Source: Pelagibacteraceae bacterium AG-365-D07 (GTDB taxonomy: Bacteria; Pseudomonadota; Alphaproteobacteria; Pelagibacterales; Pelagibacteraceae). From it: a stretch of DNA of 52,675 nucleotides. Positions 25,139 to 33,162 of this stretch are shown piece by piece (within the stretch, counting starts at the first letter, position 1; each line of letters opens with the position of its first letter). The stretch is taken from contig QCGH01000008.1 in the NCBI GenBank assembly GCA_003280005.1, forward strand, positions 1-52,675, given 5' to 3'. The notes under the pieces are model-generated. The model was not told the DNA's origin. It saw only the letters and a list, made by a program, of their open reading frames with translations, and made no database searches. The position numbers were made by a program, and so were the translations under genes.

Positions 25139-26091
25139 TGTCGTCACTTCTAATAGCAGAACATAATAATAATGAAGTAAAGCCATTTACTTTAAATGCA
25201 ATCACTGCGGCGTCTCAAATAGACCCAGATTTACATGTCTTAGTCTTAGGTCACAACTCAGAGACTGTTGTAAAATCAATTTCTGAAATTCCTAATGTTA
25301 AAAAAGTAATTCATGTGGATAATGAAATTTATAAAAATTATATTGCTGAAAATTTTACTTCTGCAGTCATCAAGCATGCTGAAAGTTATTCACATATAAT
25401 TTGCTCAGCTAATACATTTGGTAAAAACTTAATGCCTAGAATAGCGGCTTTACTGGATATTTCTCAAGTGAGTGACATAATTAAAGTTATATCTGCTGAT
25501 ACATTTTTAAGACCTATTTATGCTGGAAATGCATTTGCAACAGTCAAAAGTAATGATGCAAAAAAATGTATTACAATACGACCAACATCATTTGAACCTG
25601 CAGAAACATCCGGTGGATCTGCAGAAATTGTTAAAGGAGATGCTGGAGAACCATCAAATCATACAAAATTCATTAAAAAGGAAGAAATTAAATCTGATAG
25701 ACCAGAGTTAGGTACCGCACGAATAGTTATTTCTGGTGGAAGAGGGATGCAAAGTGGAGAAAATTTTAAATTAATACAAGATGTTGCTGATAAATTAAAC
25801 GCAGCAATAGGTGCTTCAAGAGCTGCTGTGGACGCAGGATATATAACCAATGATCATCAAGTTGGTCAAACAGGAAAAGTTGTAGTACCAGATTTATACA
25901 TCGCAGTTGGAATATCTGGAGCAATTCAGCACTTAGCAGGAATGAAAGAGAGCAAGATAATTGTCGCAATAAATAAGGATGGAGAGGCTCCAATTTTTAG
26001 CGTTGCGGATTATGGCTTAGAAGCTGATTTGTTTGATGCATTGCCAAAATTCCTAGCAGAGCTGAACAAATTAAACACTATACAAAAATAA
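25138..26091 (+). CDS. etfA: Electron transfer flavoprotein, alpha subunit
   Basis: The 317-residue protein contains the EtfA FAD-binding signature near the C-terminus (YIAVGISGAIQHLAGMKESK, then IVAINKDGEAPIF) and ISGGRGMQSGENF earlier. It pairs with EtfB to form the soluble FAD/AMP carrier. A 23-nt gap separates it from the ETF:quinone oxidoreductase gene. Together with the upstream flavin dehydrogenase this gives one operon for one-carbon oxidation coupled to the membrane quinone pool. Confidence 0.95.
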   Translation: MSSLLIAEHNNNEVKPFTLNAITAASQIDPDLHVLVLGHNSETVVKSISEIPNVKKVIHVDNEIYKNYIAENFTSAVIKHAESYSHIICSANTFGKNLMPRIAALLDISQVSDIIKVISADTFLRPIYAGNAFATVKSNDAKKCITIRPTSFEPAETSGGSAEIVKGDAGEPSNHTKFIKKEEIKSDRPELGTARIVISGGRGMQSGENFKLIQDVADKLNAAIGASRAAVDAGYITNDHQVGQTGKVVVPDLYIAVGISGAIQHLAGMKESKIIVAINKDGEAPIFSVADYGLEADLFDALPKFLAELNKLNTIQK

Positions 26092-26114
26092 CAAATACTA
26101 TAAAAAATAACAAT

Positions 26115-27734
26115 ATGTCCAGAGAAGTGATGGAATACGATGTTGTAATCGTAGGTGGCGGACCGTCGGGACTTTCAACTGCTATAAAATTAAAGCAGTT
26201 AAATCCAGATATAAATGTCTGCTTATTAGAAAAAGCATCTGAAATAGGTGCTCATATTCTATCGGGCAATGTTTTTGAAACAAGAGCCTTAGATGAGCTA
26301 TTTCCAAATTGGAAAGAACTAAAAGCACCAATCGAAACAAAAGTAAGCAAAGAGAAATTTCTTTTTTTGGGAAAAGAGAAATCAATTAGTTGGCCAACAT
26401 GGTTGCTGCCAAAGGTTCAACAAAATCATAAAAACTATATTATAAGTTTAGCAAATTTATGCAGGTGGTTAGGTGAACAAGCTGAAAATTTAGGAGTAGA
26501 AATTTTTCCAGGGTTTCCCGCCAGCGAAATTTTATATAATGAAGATGGATCTATAAAAGGTGTGGCGACCCAAGATATGGGTGTTGACAAAGACGGAAAT
26601 AAAAAAGACAGCTTTGAACCTGGGATCGAACTTCTTGCAAAAGTTACAGTTTTTGCTGAAGGGTGCAGAGGACATTTAGGAAAAGAATTAATAAATAAAT
26701 TTGAACTAAGTAAAGGAAAAGATCCACAGCAATATGGAATTGGCTTTAAAGAAATTTGGGAAGTAAACGAAAACAATCACGAAGAAGGGATGGTAATGCA
26801 TACCGCAGGCTGGCCTTTAGATAAAAATACATATGGAGGAAGTTTCGTTTATCATGCTCAAAATAAACAGATTTATCTTGGTTATGTAATTGGATTAGAT
26901 TATCAAAATCCTCACCTTTCACCTTTTGATGAATTTCAAAGATTTAAAACACATCCGGCTATTAAAAAAACTTTGGAAGGCGGGAAAAGAATATCTTATG
27001 GAGCAAGAGCATTAATTGAAGGAGGTCTTCAAAGTTTACCTAAAATGTATATGCCAGGTGCATTGTTAGTTGGTTGTGATGCAGGAACTTTAAATATGCC
27101 AAAAATAAAAGGATCTCATACAGCAATGAAAAGTGGAATGATTGCAGCTGAGGCTATTATAGATCATATCAAAGAGAACAAAGACTTATCAGTTTATGAA
27201 GAAAAATTTAATAAATCTTGGGTTTATAAAGAGCTTCATGAAGCTAGAAATGTCAAACCGAGTTTTAGCTGGGGTTTAATACTTGGTATTATATTTACTG
27301 GTATTGACCAAATTTTATTTAGAGGAAAACTTCCATTTACTTTAAGACATAAACACGCTGATCATGAAACTTTAAAAATAGCAAATAAAATGCCGAAAAT
27401 AGAATATCCAAAACCTGATAATATAATAACTTTTGATAAAACAAGTTCAGTTTATTTAACAGGGACTAATCACACTGACAATCAACCAGTGCACCTAAAA
27501 TTAAAAGATCCTGAATTACCTATTAAATATACTTTAACTAAATATGATGAACCTGCTCAAAGATATTGTCCAGCAGGAGTTTATGAAGTCCAATATGAAA
27601 ATGATTTACCAAAATTTGTAATAAATTCTCAAAATTGTATTCATTGTAAAACATGTGATATCAAAGAACCTTCTCAAAATATTACTTGGGTCACACCAGA
27701 AGGTGGAGGTGGGCCTAAATATGGAAATATGTAG
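26115..27734 (+). CDS. Electron transfer flavoprotein:ubiquinone oxidoreductase
   Basis: The 539-residue protein has an N-terminal FAD motif (VIVGGGPSGLSTAIKL), a membrane-association and quinone-binding middle region, and a C-terminal ferredoxin-like [4Fe-4S] motif CIHCKTCDIKEPSQNI preceded by YCPAGVYE. Length and cluster ligands match ETF-QO. It reoxidises ETF and reduces ubiquinone at the inner face of the membrane. Its place directly behind etfA indicates that electrons from the dimethylglycine-dehydrogenase-like enzyme reach the respiratory chain by this route. The ATG at 26115 is used; an in-frame ATG at 26130 is the alternative. Confidence 0.95.
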   Translation: MSREVMEYDVVIVGGGPSGLSTAIKLKQLNPDINVCLLEKASEIGAHILSGNVFETRALDELFPNWKELKAPIETKVSKEKFLFLGKEKSISWPTWLLPKVQQNHKNYIISLANLCRWLGEQAENLGVEIFPGFPASEILYNEDGSIKGVATQDMGVDKDGNKKDSFEPGIELLAKVTVFAEGCRGHLGKELINKFELSKGKDPQQYGIGFKEIWEVNENNHEEGMVMHTAGWPLDKNTYGGSFVYHAQNKQIYLGYVIGLDYQNPHLSPFDEFQRFKTHPAIKKTLEGGKRISYGARALIEGGLQSLPKMYMPGALLVGCDAGTLNMPKIKGSHTAMKSGMIAAEAIIDHIKENKDLSVYEEKFNKSWVYKELHEARNVKPSFSWGLILGIIFTGIDQILFRGKLPFTLRHKHADHETLKIANKMPKIEYPKPDNIITFDKTSSVYLTGTNHTDNQPVHLKLKDPELPIKYTLTKYDEPAQRYCPAGVYEVQYENDLPKFVINSQNCIHCKTCDIKEPSQNITWVTPEGGGGPKYGNM

Positions 27735-27735
27735 A

Positions 27736-28110
27736 TTAAGATAAATCTATTGCGTGCTTTTTTAAAGTATCTATTGGAATTAACTTCAAAGTTTTTTCGT
27801 GAGTTTTTTTTAAATATATTGGACACCCTTTACCAGCCTCAATTGCTTTAGCATACCAACCGGCACACACACACCAATTATCACCATCTTTTAATCCGGG
27901 AAAACCAAAGTTCGGATGAGGTGTAATTAAATCATTTCCAGCTTCTTTTAGCCATTCTAAAAATTCAGTATTTACTTTTGCACATACGGTATGAATACCA
28001 TTATCATTATTATCTGTATTACAACATCCATCCCTATACCAACCTGTAAGAGGATTCATAGAACACTCCTCAAGATCTTCACCTAATACATTTTTTTGTT
28101 TGTCAGCCAT
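27736..28110 (-). CDS. DUF2237-family protein
   Basis: The 124-residue protein has the DUF2237 pattern: NVLGEDLEECSMNPLTGWYR, GCCNTDNNDNGIHTVCAKV, then LITPHPNFGFPGLKDGDNWC and CAGWY. Cysteines at several points may bind a metal or form disulfides, but the function is unknown. It is in a minus-strand group with the frameshifted oxygenase and hisI; its start codon overlaps the end of that oxygenase by 8 nt, so the two are coupled. It is convergent with the ETF-QO gene, 1 nt apart. Confidence 0.85.
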   Translation of the reverse strand: MADKQKNVLGEDLEECSMNPLTGWYRDGCCNTDNNDNGIHTVCAKVNTEFLEWLKEAGNDLITPHPNFGFPGLKDGDNWCVCAGWYAKAIEAGKGCPIYLKKTHEKTLKLIPIDTLKKHAIDLS

Positions 28111-28712
28111 TTAATAGTTTTTTTGTTTCAACATCTAAATCTAAATTGAATGAAAAAGATCTTCTTTCACCTTCCACATTGAATGGATAAGCAGTATGCA
28201 TTAAGTTATTTGGAAAAATAATCATATCTCCAATTTTTGGTTTATGATTAAAAATACTATTATTTAAATATGTTTTTGTACCATTTATAAAATCAATTGT
28301 TCCATTTGTTTTTATTTTTTTTTTTTGATTTTGTTAGATTTTTTGGAACCATTAGATATCCCACAGCTGAAACAAAGCCATCATGGTAATGTACCGGGTT
28401 GTATTCATTTTTAAACTGTCTAACTACCCAAAGATTCTTAATAGAAAATTTCTTAGGCATTATATTAAACGATTTTTTTAAGTAAGTTGAAACTTGTTTT
28501 TTGATAAATTTTTTCAAATACTTATCAATAAAATTTTTTGAAATTTGGATTTCCTGATAAACTTGACCCACAACTTTTTTTGAATAATCACTTTTTTTCG
28601 TTTTAGATTTACTATCAATTATTTTATCAACTTCTTTATTTAGCAAAGATACGATATTAGATGGAATTTTTATCTTTCCCAATTTTGGGCCAAAAGGACT
28701 TAATATTTTCAT
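28103..28712 (-). pseudogene. Putative 2OG-Fe(II) oxygenase, interrupted by a frameshift in a 12-base homopolymer
   Basis: The first reading frame starts at 28712 and gives 139 residues ending soon after an A12 run (plus-strand T run 28315-28326). It contains YNPVHYHDGFVSAVGYLMVP, the first metal-ligand region. If one A is removed from (or two added to) the run, translation continues in frame through KTNGTIDFINGTK, IIFPNNLMHTAYPF and RRSFSFNLDLD to a TGA at 28103-28105. That adds the distal His and the 2OG-binding Arg, giving a normal-length 2OG oxygenase. The frameshift may be a real inactivation, a sequencing or assembly error, or polymerase slippage that makes some full-length product. The position and gene order (between hisI and DUF2237) look intact. 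Confidence 0.75.
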
Positions 28713-29180
28713 TTAAACTTTAGTTGGATTTGGTTGACCTTTATAAACTTTTTTTGGATCAAATTTTTTTTCTTTTTCTTTAAAATTCATTTTAATTTGT
28801 CTCGCATTATCTATTTTTCCTAATGGTACAGATCTATAGAAACAGGATCTATATCCAACATGACAACTTGACCCTTCACCTATATCAACTGTAAGCCAGA
28901 CAGCATCCTGATCATCATCAATTCTTATTTCTGTAACTTTTTGAACAAAGCCACTTGTCTTTCCTTTATGCCAAATAGATTTTCTTGATCTACTCCAATA
29001 ATGGGCTTCCTCTGATTCTATTGTTAATTTTAAAGCCTCAACATTCATATACCCATGCATAAGTATTTCTTTTGTTTTGTTACAGGTTGTGATTACGGGA
29101 ATTAGACCATCATTATCAAATTTGGGCGACAATAAGTCCCCCTCTTCAATTTCGTGTACGTTTTCTCTTTTTTTAAACAT
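28713..29180 (-). CDS. hisI: Phosphoribosyl-AMP cyclohydrolase
   Basis: The 155-residue protein has the HisI pattern: LIPVITTCNKTKEILMHGYM, AHYWSRSRKSIWHKGKTSG, the magnesium motif DDDQDA and the zinc cysteine region SCHVGYRSCFYR. It catalyses the third step of histidine synthesis. The enzyme is monofunctional here with no HisE domain, as in alphaproteobacteria. It is divergent from folE across a 75-nt AT-rich gap that must hold both promoters. The frameshifted oxygenase gene begins right after it. Confidence 0.93.
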   Translation of the reverse strand: MFKKRENVHEIEEGDLLSPKFDNDGLIPVITTCNKTKEILMHGYMNVEALKLTIESEEAHYWSRSRKSIWHKGKTSGFVQKVTEIRIDDDQDAVWLTVDIGEGSSCHVGYRSCFYRSVPLGKIDNARQIKMNFKEKEKKFDPKKVYKGQPNPTKV

Positions 29181-29255
29181 GGTGGCTGTTATGTAGCATA
29201 TTTATAGTTATATTAAATATTTAAAAAAAATTGATAATTATATATAAAGCTTTTT

Positions 29256-29858
29256 ATGAAATTAGTTAAAGATACAGTTAAAGAAGTAAATCAGAAAATT
29301 ACCGATAAAGAGGCTCAAGAAGCCTTTGTAAAAATCTTAAGTTGGCTTGGTGAAGATCCAAGTAGAGAAGGTCTTATTGAAACACCAAAAAGAGTAATTA
29401 AAGCATTTAAAGAATATTTTAAAGGATACAGCGAAGATCCAAAAAAAGTATTAGAAAAAACTTTTGGTGATGTTGAAGGATACGACGATATGGTCATCCA
29501 AAAAAATATTTCAGTATTCAGTCATTGTGAACACCACATGGCACCTATTATTGGAGTTGCTCATGTAGCGTATATACCAAAAGATAGAGTTGTAGGATTA
29601 AGCAAACTTGCTAGGGTAGTTGAGATTTTTTCAAAACGACTTCAAACACAAGAAAGACTTACAATGCAAATTGCTACAACTTTAATGGAATCTCTTGATG
29701 CAAAAGGAGTAGCTGTTTCGATTGATTCAACTCACCAGTGTATGACTATGAGAGGTATAAAAAAAGAACACGCAACAACAGTTACTAATTATTATTTAGG
29801 TCAATTTAAAGAAGATTTAAGTTTTCAAAATAGATATTTAAGATTTATTAGTAAGTAA
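29256..29858 (+). CDS. folE: GTP cyclohydrolase I
   Basis: The 200-residue protein has the GTP cyclohydrolase I zinc motif HCEHHMAPI (Cys91) and later HQCMTMRGIKK (the second zinc Cys and substrate region), with SREGLIETPKRV typical of the N-terminal helices. It opens GTP to dihydroneopterin triphosphate for folate synthesis, which the dimethylglycine-dehydrogenase/GcvT route depends on. It is divergent from hisI and is followed 21 nt later by the acuI gene on the same strand. Confidence 0.95.
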   Translation: MKLVKDTVKEVNQKITDKEAQEAFVKILSWLGEDPSREGLIETPKRVIKAFKEYFKGYSEDPKKVLEKTFGDVEGYDDMVIQKNISVFSHCEHHMAPIIGVAHVAYIPKDRVVGLSKLARVVEIFSKRLQTQERLTMQIATTLMESLDAKGVAVSIDSTHQCMTMRGIKKEHATTVTNYYLGQFKEDLSFQNRYLRFISK

Positions 29859-29879
29859 ATCTTCGTTATAAATTCGGTT

Positions 29880-30884
29880 ATGGCGGATAAATTTAAAGCT
29901 CTAGTAGTCAATCAAGAGTCCGAAAATTTTACAAGAGAAGTAAAATCTATTGAACATAGTTTTTTAAAACATGGCGATGTTTTAGTAAAAGTTGATTATT
30001 CAGGAATAAATTTTAAGGATGCTTTAATTCTTAAAAATGGTGCAAGGTTAGTTAAAGAATTTCCCCACATTCCTGGAATAGACTTTTCTGGAAAAGTTGA
30101 GGAAAGCAAGAACGAAAAATTTAAATCTGGAGATGAAGTAATTTTGACAGGATGGAGAGTTGGAGAGATTTATTTTGGAGGTTACTCACAGTATGCAAAA
30201 GTAAACGGAGATTTTTTAGTTAAAAAACCAAAAGAAATTACAACACGTCAGTCTATGATATTGGGAACAGCAGGACTTACTGCTTTACAATGTGCATTTG
30301 TTGCAAAATTAACTAGAGAAGAATTGTTATTAGGAGAGAAAGTTCAAGATGTAATTGTTACTGGTGCCTCAGGTGGAGTAGGGAGCATGGCAGTAATGAT
30401 TTTAAATAAACTTGGATGCAATGTTACCGCAGTTACAAGTAAAGATAAAAATCATGAATATTTAAAATCAATAGGTGCTAAAAACTTTATAAATACTAGT
30501 GAATTGACTAAAGATCCAAGACCACTTGATAAAGGTTTATGGGATGGAGCGGTTGATACAGTTGGCGGTCAAGTATTAGCAAATGTTCTTGCGCAAACAA
30601 AAGAAACTGGAATAGTTGCTTCTTGTGGTAATGCTGCTGATATTAAACTTAATACCACTGTAATGCCATTTATAATTAGAGGTGTCAAACTTTGGGGAAT
30701 TAATTCAGTAAATATTTCTACAGTAAGAAGAAATTTTTTATGGAACGAAGCATCAAAGTTAATTGATTTCAATCTATTAAATAATTCTATAAAAGAAATA
30801 AGTCTGGAAGAAGTTTTAGATATTTATCCAAAAATGTTAAAAGGTGAAACTTCTGGTAGATATATAATTAATGTAAATAAATAA
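29880..30884 (+). CDS. acuI: Acryloyl-CoA reductase-like, YhdH/AcuI family MDR enzyme
   Basis: The 334-residue medium-chain reductase has GINFKDALILKNG at the N-terminus, PHIPGIDFSGKV, and the nucleotide-binding VTGASGGVGSMAVMIL. These match the YhdH/AcuI branch, not zinc alcohol dehydrogenases. AcuI reduces toxic acryloyl-CoA to propionyl-CoA with NADPH, a step needed when DMSP is cleaved to acrylate. It fits with the DddP-like enzyme 29 kb upstream in the same window. A LysR gene starts 1 nt after its stop. Gene symbol is a family-level call. Confidence 0.83.
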   Translation: MADKFKALVVNQESENFTREVKSIEHSFLKHGDVLVKVDYSGINFKDALILKNGARLVKEFPHIPGIDFSGKVEESKNEKFKSGDEVILTGWRVGEIYFGGYSQYAKVNGDFLVKKPKEITTRQSMILGTAGLTALQCAFVAKLTREELLLGEKVQDVIVTGASGGVGSMAVMILNKLGCNVTAVTSKDKNHEYLKSIGAKNFINTSELTKDPRPLDKGLWDGAVDTVGGQVLANVLAQTKETGIVASCGNAADIKLNTTVMPFIIRGVKLWGINSVNISTVRRNFLWNEASKLIDFNLLNNSIKEISLEEVLDIYPKMLKGETSGRYIINVNK

Positions 30885-30885
30885 T

Positions 30886-31776
30886 ATGGACTGGGACAAA
30901 CTAAAAATATTTCACGCAGTTGCTGAGGCTGGAAGTTTTACAAGTGCCACTATTAATTTAAATTTAAGTCAATCTGCAATTAGTAGACAAATTCAGTCTT
31001 TAGAGGATGATTTGAAAGTTAAACTCTTTGAAAGACATGCAAGAGGGCTTACATTAACTGAAAATGGAGAGTATGTATTTAAGACAGCTCATGAGGTGAT
31101 TTCGAAACTTAAAGAGGTTGAGACTACTTTAGGTGATAAGAAAACGAAACCTTCAGGAAAATTAACAGTTACAACTGTAGTTAGTTTTGGAACAACTTGG
31201 TTAACTCCAAGAATTCAAGAATTTATGCAACTAAACCCAGAAATTGAAGTTGAGCTTATTTTTGACGATAAAGAACTAGATTTGAGCACTAGACAGGCAG
31301 ATATTGGTATTTTTATGAGAAGGCCAAAACAGCTAAATTATATTCAAAAAAAACTTATTGATATTAACTATCATATATATGGATCCCCAAAGTACTTAGA
31401 AAAATATGGATATCCCAAAACTGTAAATGACCTTAATAAACATAGCTTTATTTCATTTGGAAGAGGCGCCCCATCACCTGTTTATGATCCTGATTGGGCG
31501 TTAAAACTAGGAATGAAGGATAATAAAAAGAGAAAACCAGTAATGAAAGTAAATAGCGTTTATGGTTTATTGCTAGCAGTCCAAAGTGGAGTAGGATTAG
31601 CTGCTATTCCCGATTATTTAACAGTAAAACAACCAAATATTGTGAAAATATTACCAAATGTTGAGGGACCAATAACAGAGGCTCATTTCGTTTATCCTCA
31701 ATCTCTTAAGAATGTTGCCAGGGTTCAAGCATTTAGAAATTTCCTTTACAGTAAAATTTCCGAGTGGGAATTTTAG
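30886..31776 (+). CDS. LysR-family transcriptional regulator
   Basis: The 296-residue protein has the N-terminal LysR winged helix-turn-helix (LKIFHAVAEAGSFTSATINL, SQSAISRQIQSLEDDLKVKL) and a C-terminal periplasmic-binding-like effector domain (from about residue 90). The DNA-recognition helix is intact. It starts 1 nt after the acuI-like gene, the same strand and probably the same transcript. Its target is likely acuI itself or nearby genes, and the effector is unknown. The typical LysR divergent arrangement is absent here. Confidence 0.9.
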   Translation: MDWDKLKIFHAVAEAGSFTSATINLNLSQSAISRQIQSLEDDLKVKLFERHARGLTLTENGEYVFKTAHEVISKLKEVETTLGDKKTKPSGKLTVTTVVSFGTTWLTPRIQEFMQLNPEIEVELIFDDKELDLSTRQADIGIFMRRPKQLNYIQKKLIDINYHIYGSPKYLEKYGYPKTVNDLNKHSFISFGRGAPSPVYDPDWALKLGMKDNKKRKPVMKVNSVYGLLLAVQSGVGLAAIPDYLTVKQPNIVKILPNVEGPITEAHFVYPQSLKNVARVQAFRNFLYSKISEWEF

Positions 31777-31812
31777 ACATTTAAGCCAAAACGTCGCAGA
31801 TATAATATTGAT

Positions 31813-31831
31813 ATTGATAATCATTATCAAT
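31813..31831. promoter_or_regulatory. Fur-type operator upstream of the iron transporter
   Basis: ATTGATAAT-C-ATTATCAAT is a perfect 9-1-9 palindrome, nearly identical to the classical Fur box consensus (GATAATGATAATCATTATC). It lies 49 nt upstream of the Fe(III)-binding-protein start, in the 103-nt gap between the LysR gene and the transporter. Partial overlapping half-sites (ATTGATATTGATAAT and TTATCATTTTC) flank it, so binding may extend further. Iron-dependent repression of the transporter is expected. Confidence 0.85.
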
Positions 31832-31879
31832 GCGAATAGTTATCATTTTCATACAACTTATGCGGAGAAACGGAGATAA

Positions 31880-32908
31880 ATGAAAAAAATAACAAATTTA
31901 GCTTTAATAATCTCATTGTTTGTATCAACTTTTGCAATTGCAGCTGAAGTAAATATTTTCAATGCAAGACACTATAAAGCTGATGCTGAACTTTATGGAA
32001 AGTTTACAGCGAAAACGGGAATTAAAGTAAATTTAATTAACGGTAAATCAGGTGCATTAGAAAAAAGAATAATAGAAGAGGGCGCAGATTCCTCAGCAGA
32101 TCTTTATATTACAGCTGATGCTGGAAGATGTGGTGCTATGGATTCAAAAGGTGCACTTCAATCTGGATTAACTTCTGCATCTATCAAATCAGCTGTTCCA
32201 AAAACTTTTAGAACAAATAAGTGGGTTGGTATCGCAAAAAGGGCTAGAATAATTTATTACTCGCCTGAAAGAGTTACCGGTGCTGAATTATCTGGAATGA
32301 CTTATGAAGGTTTAGCTGATCCTAAATGGAAAGGTAGACTAGTAATAAGAAAATCTAGCAACATTTACAATAAATCTCTTGTAGCTTCATTAATTGCTAA
32401 CAATGGTAAAAAAGCTGCAGCCGCATGGGCAGAGGGAGTTGTTGCTAACATGGCAAGAACACCTGAGGGTAATGATAGAGCACAGATTATGGCAGTTGCT
32501 GCTGGAGAAGCAGATATTGCTGTAGCAAATACATATTACTTAGCTCTAATGTTGTCAGGTAAAAAAGGTCCAGAACAACAAGAAGCTGCTGGAAAAGTTA
32601 AAGCTTTCTTCCCTAATCAAAATGATAGAGGGACACACATGAATGTTAGTTGTGCAGCTTTAGTTAAAGGCGCTCCTAACAAAGCAAACGCTATTGCTCT
32701 TGTGGAATATCTACTAACACCTGAAGCTCAAGAACACTTTACAAATAATACTTTTGAGTTTCCAATGATTGATGGTGTCTCACCAAGTCCATTAGTAGTA
32801 AACAACTTAGGATTAGATTTCAAACAAGACATGAAAACTAAGCTAGCTTCTTATGGAAAAAAACAAGCTGCTGCAGTAGAAATAATGACAGCTGCTAGAT
32901 GGAAATAG
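31880..32908 (+). CDS. Iron(III) ABC transporter substrate-binding protein
   Basis: The 342-residue protein has a signal peptide (KITNLALIISLFVSTFAIAA, cleavage near residue 22) then EVNIFNARHYKADAELYGKF, as in FbpA/FutA-type ferric-binding proteins. Tyr-rich stretches such as IIYYSPER and NTYYLAL near residues 130 and 215-221 are the usual iron ligands. The ribosome binding site CGGAG lies just before the ATG. It is the first gene of the operon and is followed by a small Cys-rich ORF and a hairpin before the permease gene. Ferric iron uptake, Fur-controlled, is the expected role. Confidence 0.92.
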   Translation: MKKITNLALIISLFVSTFAIAAEVNIFNARHYKADAELYGKFTAKTGIKVNLINGKSGALEKRIIEEGADSSADLYITADAGRCGAMDSKGALQSGLTSASIKSAVPKTFRTNKWVGIAKRARIIYYSPERVTGAELSGMTYEGLADPKWKGRLVIRKSSNIYNKSLVASLIANNGKKAAAAWAEGVVANMARTPEGNDRAQIMAVAAGEADIAVANTYYLALMLSGKKGPEQQEAAGKVKAFFPNQNDRGTHMNVSCAALVKGAPNKANAIALVEYLLTPEAQEHFTNNTFEFPMIDGVSPSPLVVNNLGLDFKQDMKTKLASYGKKQAAAVEIMTAARWK

Positions 32909-33079
32909 ATGAAAGAAAAAACAAAATTTATTTCTGATATCGATTATAATAAATCTTCCAAGCCGTGTTCTCCATGTGCTGCGGAGTGTAAAAAGATCGA
33001 TAAAAGAATAAATAAGAGAAAACTTTCAGAGGTTAAAACTAAGGAGGTTCCACATATCCTAAAAGTATTTAATTTTTGA
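32909..33079 (+). CDS. Small Cys-rich ORF (56 aa) between iron SBP and permease
   Basis: The ATG lies directly after the stop of the binding-protein gene. The 56-codon frame ends with TGA at 33077-33079. The product is rich in Lys and contains PCSPCAAECKK, three cysteines in a C-x2-C-x3-C arrangement that could bind iron or another metal. Position in a Fur-controlled transporter operon suggests a role in iron handling or sensing, but nothing more can be said. It could also be a chance frame, although the abutting start and stop suggest true translation. A consensus anti-SD complement (AAGGAGGT, 33041-33048) lies inside it with no start codon close after. Confidence 0.55.
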   Translation: MKEKTKFISDIDYNKSSKPCSPCAAECKKIDKRINKRKLSEVKTKEVPHILKVFNF

Positions 33080-33090
33080 TTTTCTTAAAT

Positions 33091-33127
33091 AGTGCCCATG
33101 TTTAGGCTTCCCCTTTTCATGGGCACT
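33091..33127 (+). repeat. Perfect hairpin between iron SBP/small ORF and permease
   Basis: AGTGCCCATG (33091-33100) and CATGGGCACT (33118-33127) are a perfect ten-base inverted repeat around a 17-nt loop. No T-run follows, so it is a weak candidate for an intrinsic terminator and more likely an mRNA-stabilising or attenuating structure for the upstream binding-protein transcript. It ends 35 nt before the permease start. Confidence 0.75.
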
Positions 33128-33162
33128 AATACTTTCCATGTTTATAAGGCGGATTATAAATT

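Noticed and set aside
28293..28712. The 139-codon frame alone as a complete gene
   Set aside because: It lacks the distal His and Arg of the oxygenase fold, and the missing part is present in the next frame after the homopolymer, so the full region is treated as one frameshifted gene.
32909..33160. Intrinsic terminator at 33091-33127
   Set aside because: The stem is perfect but no T-run follows, so I report it as a hairpin and not as a terminator.
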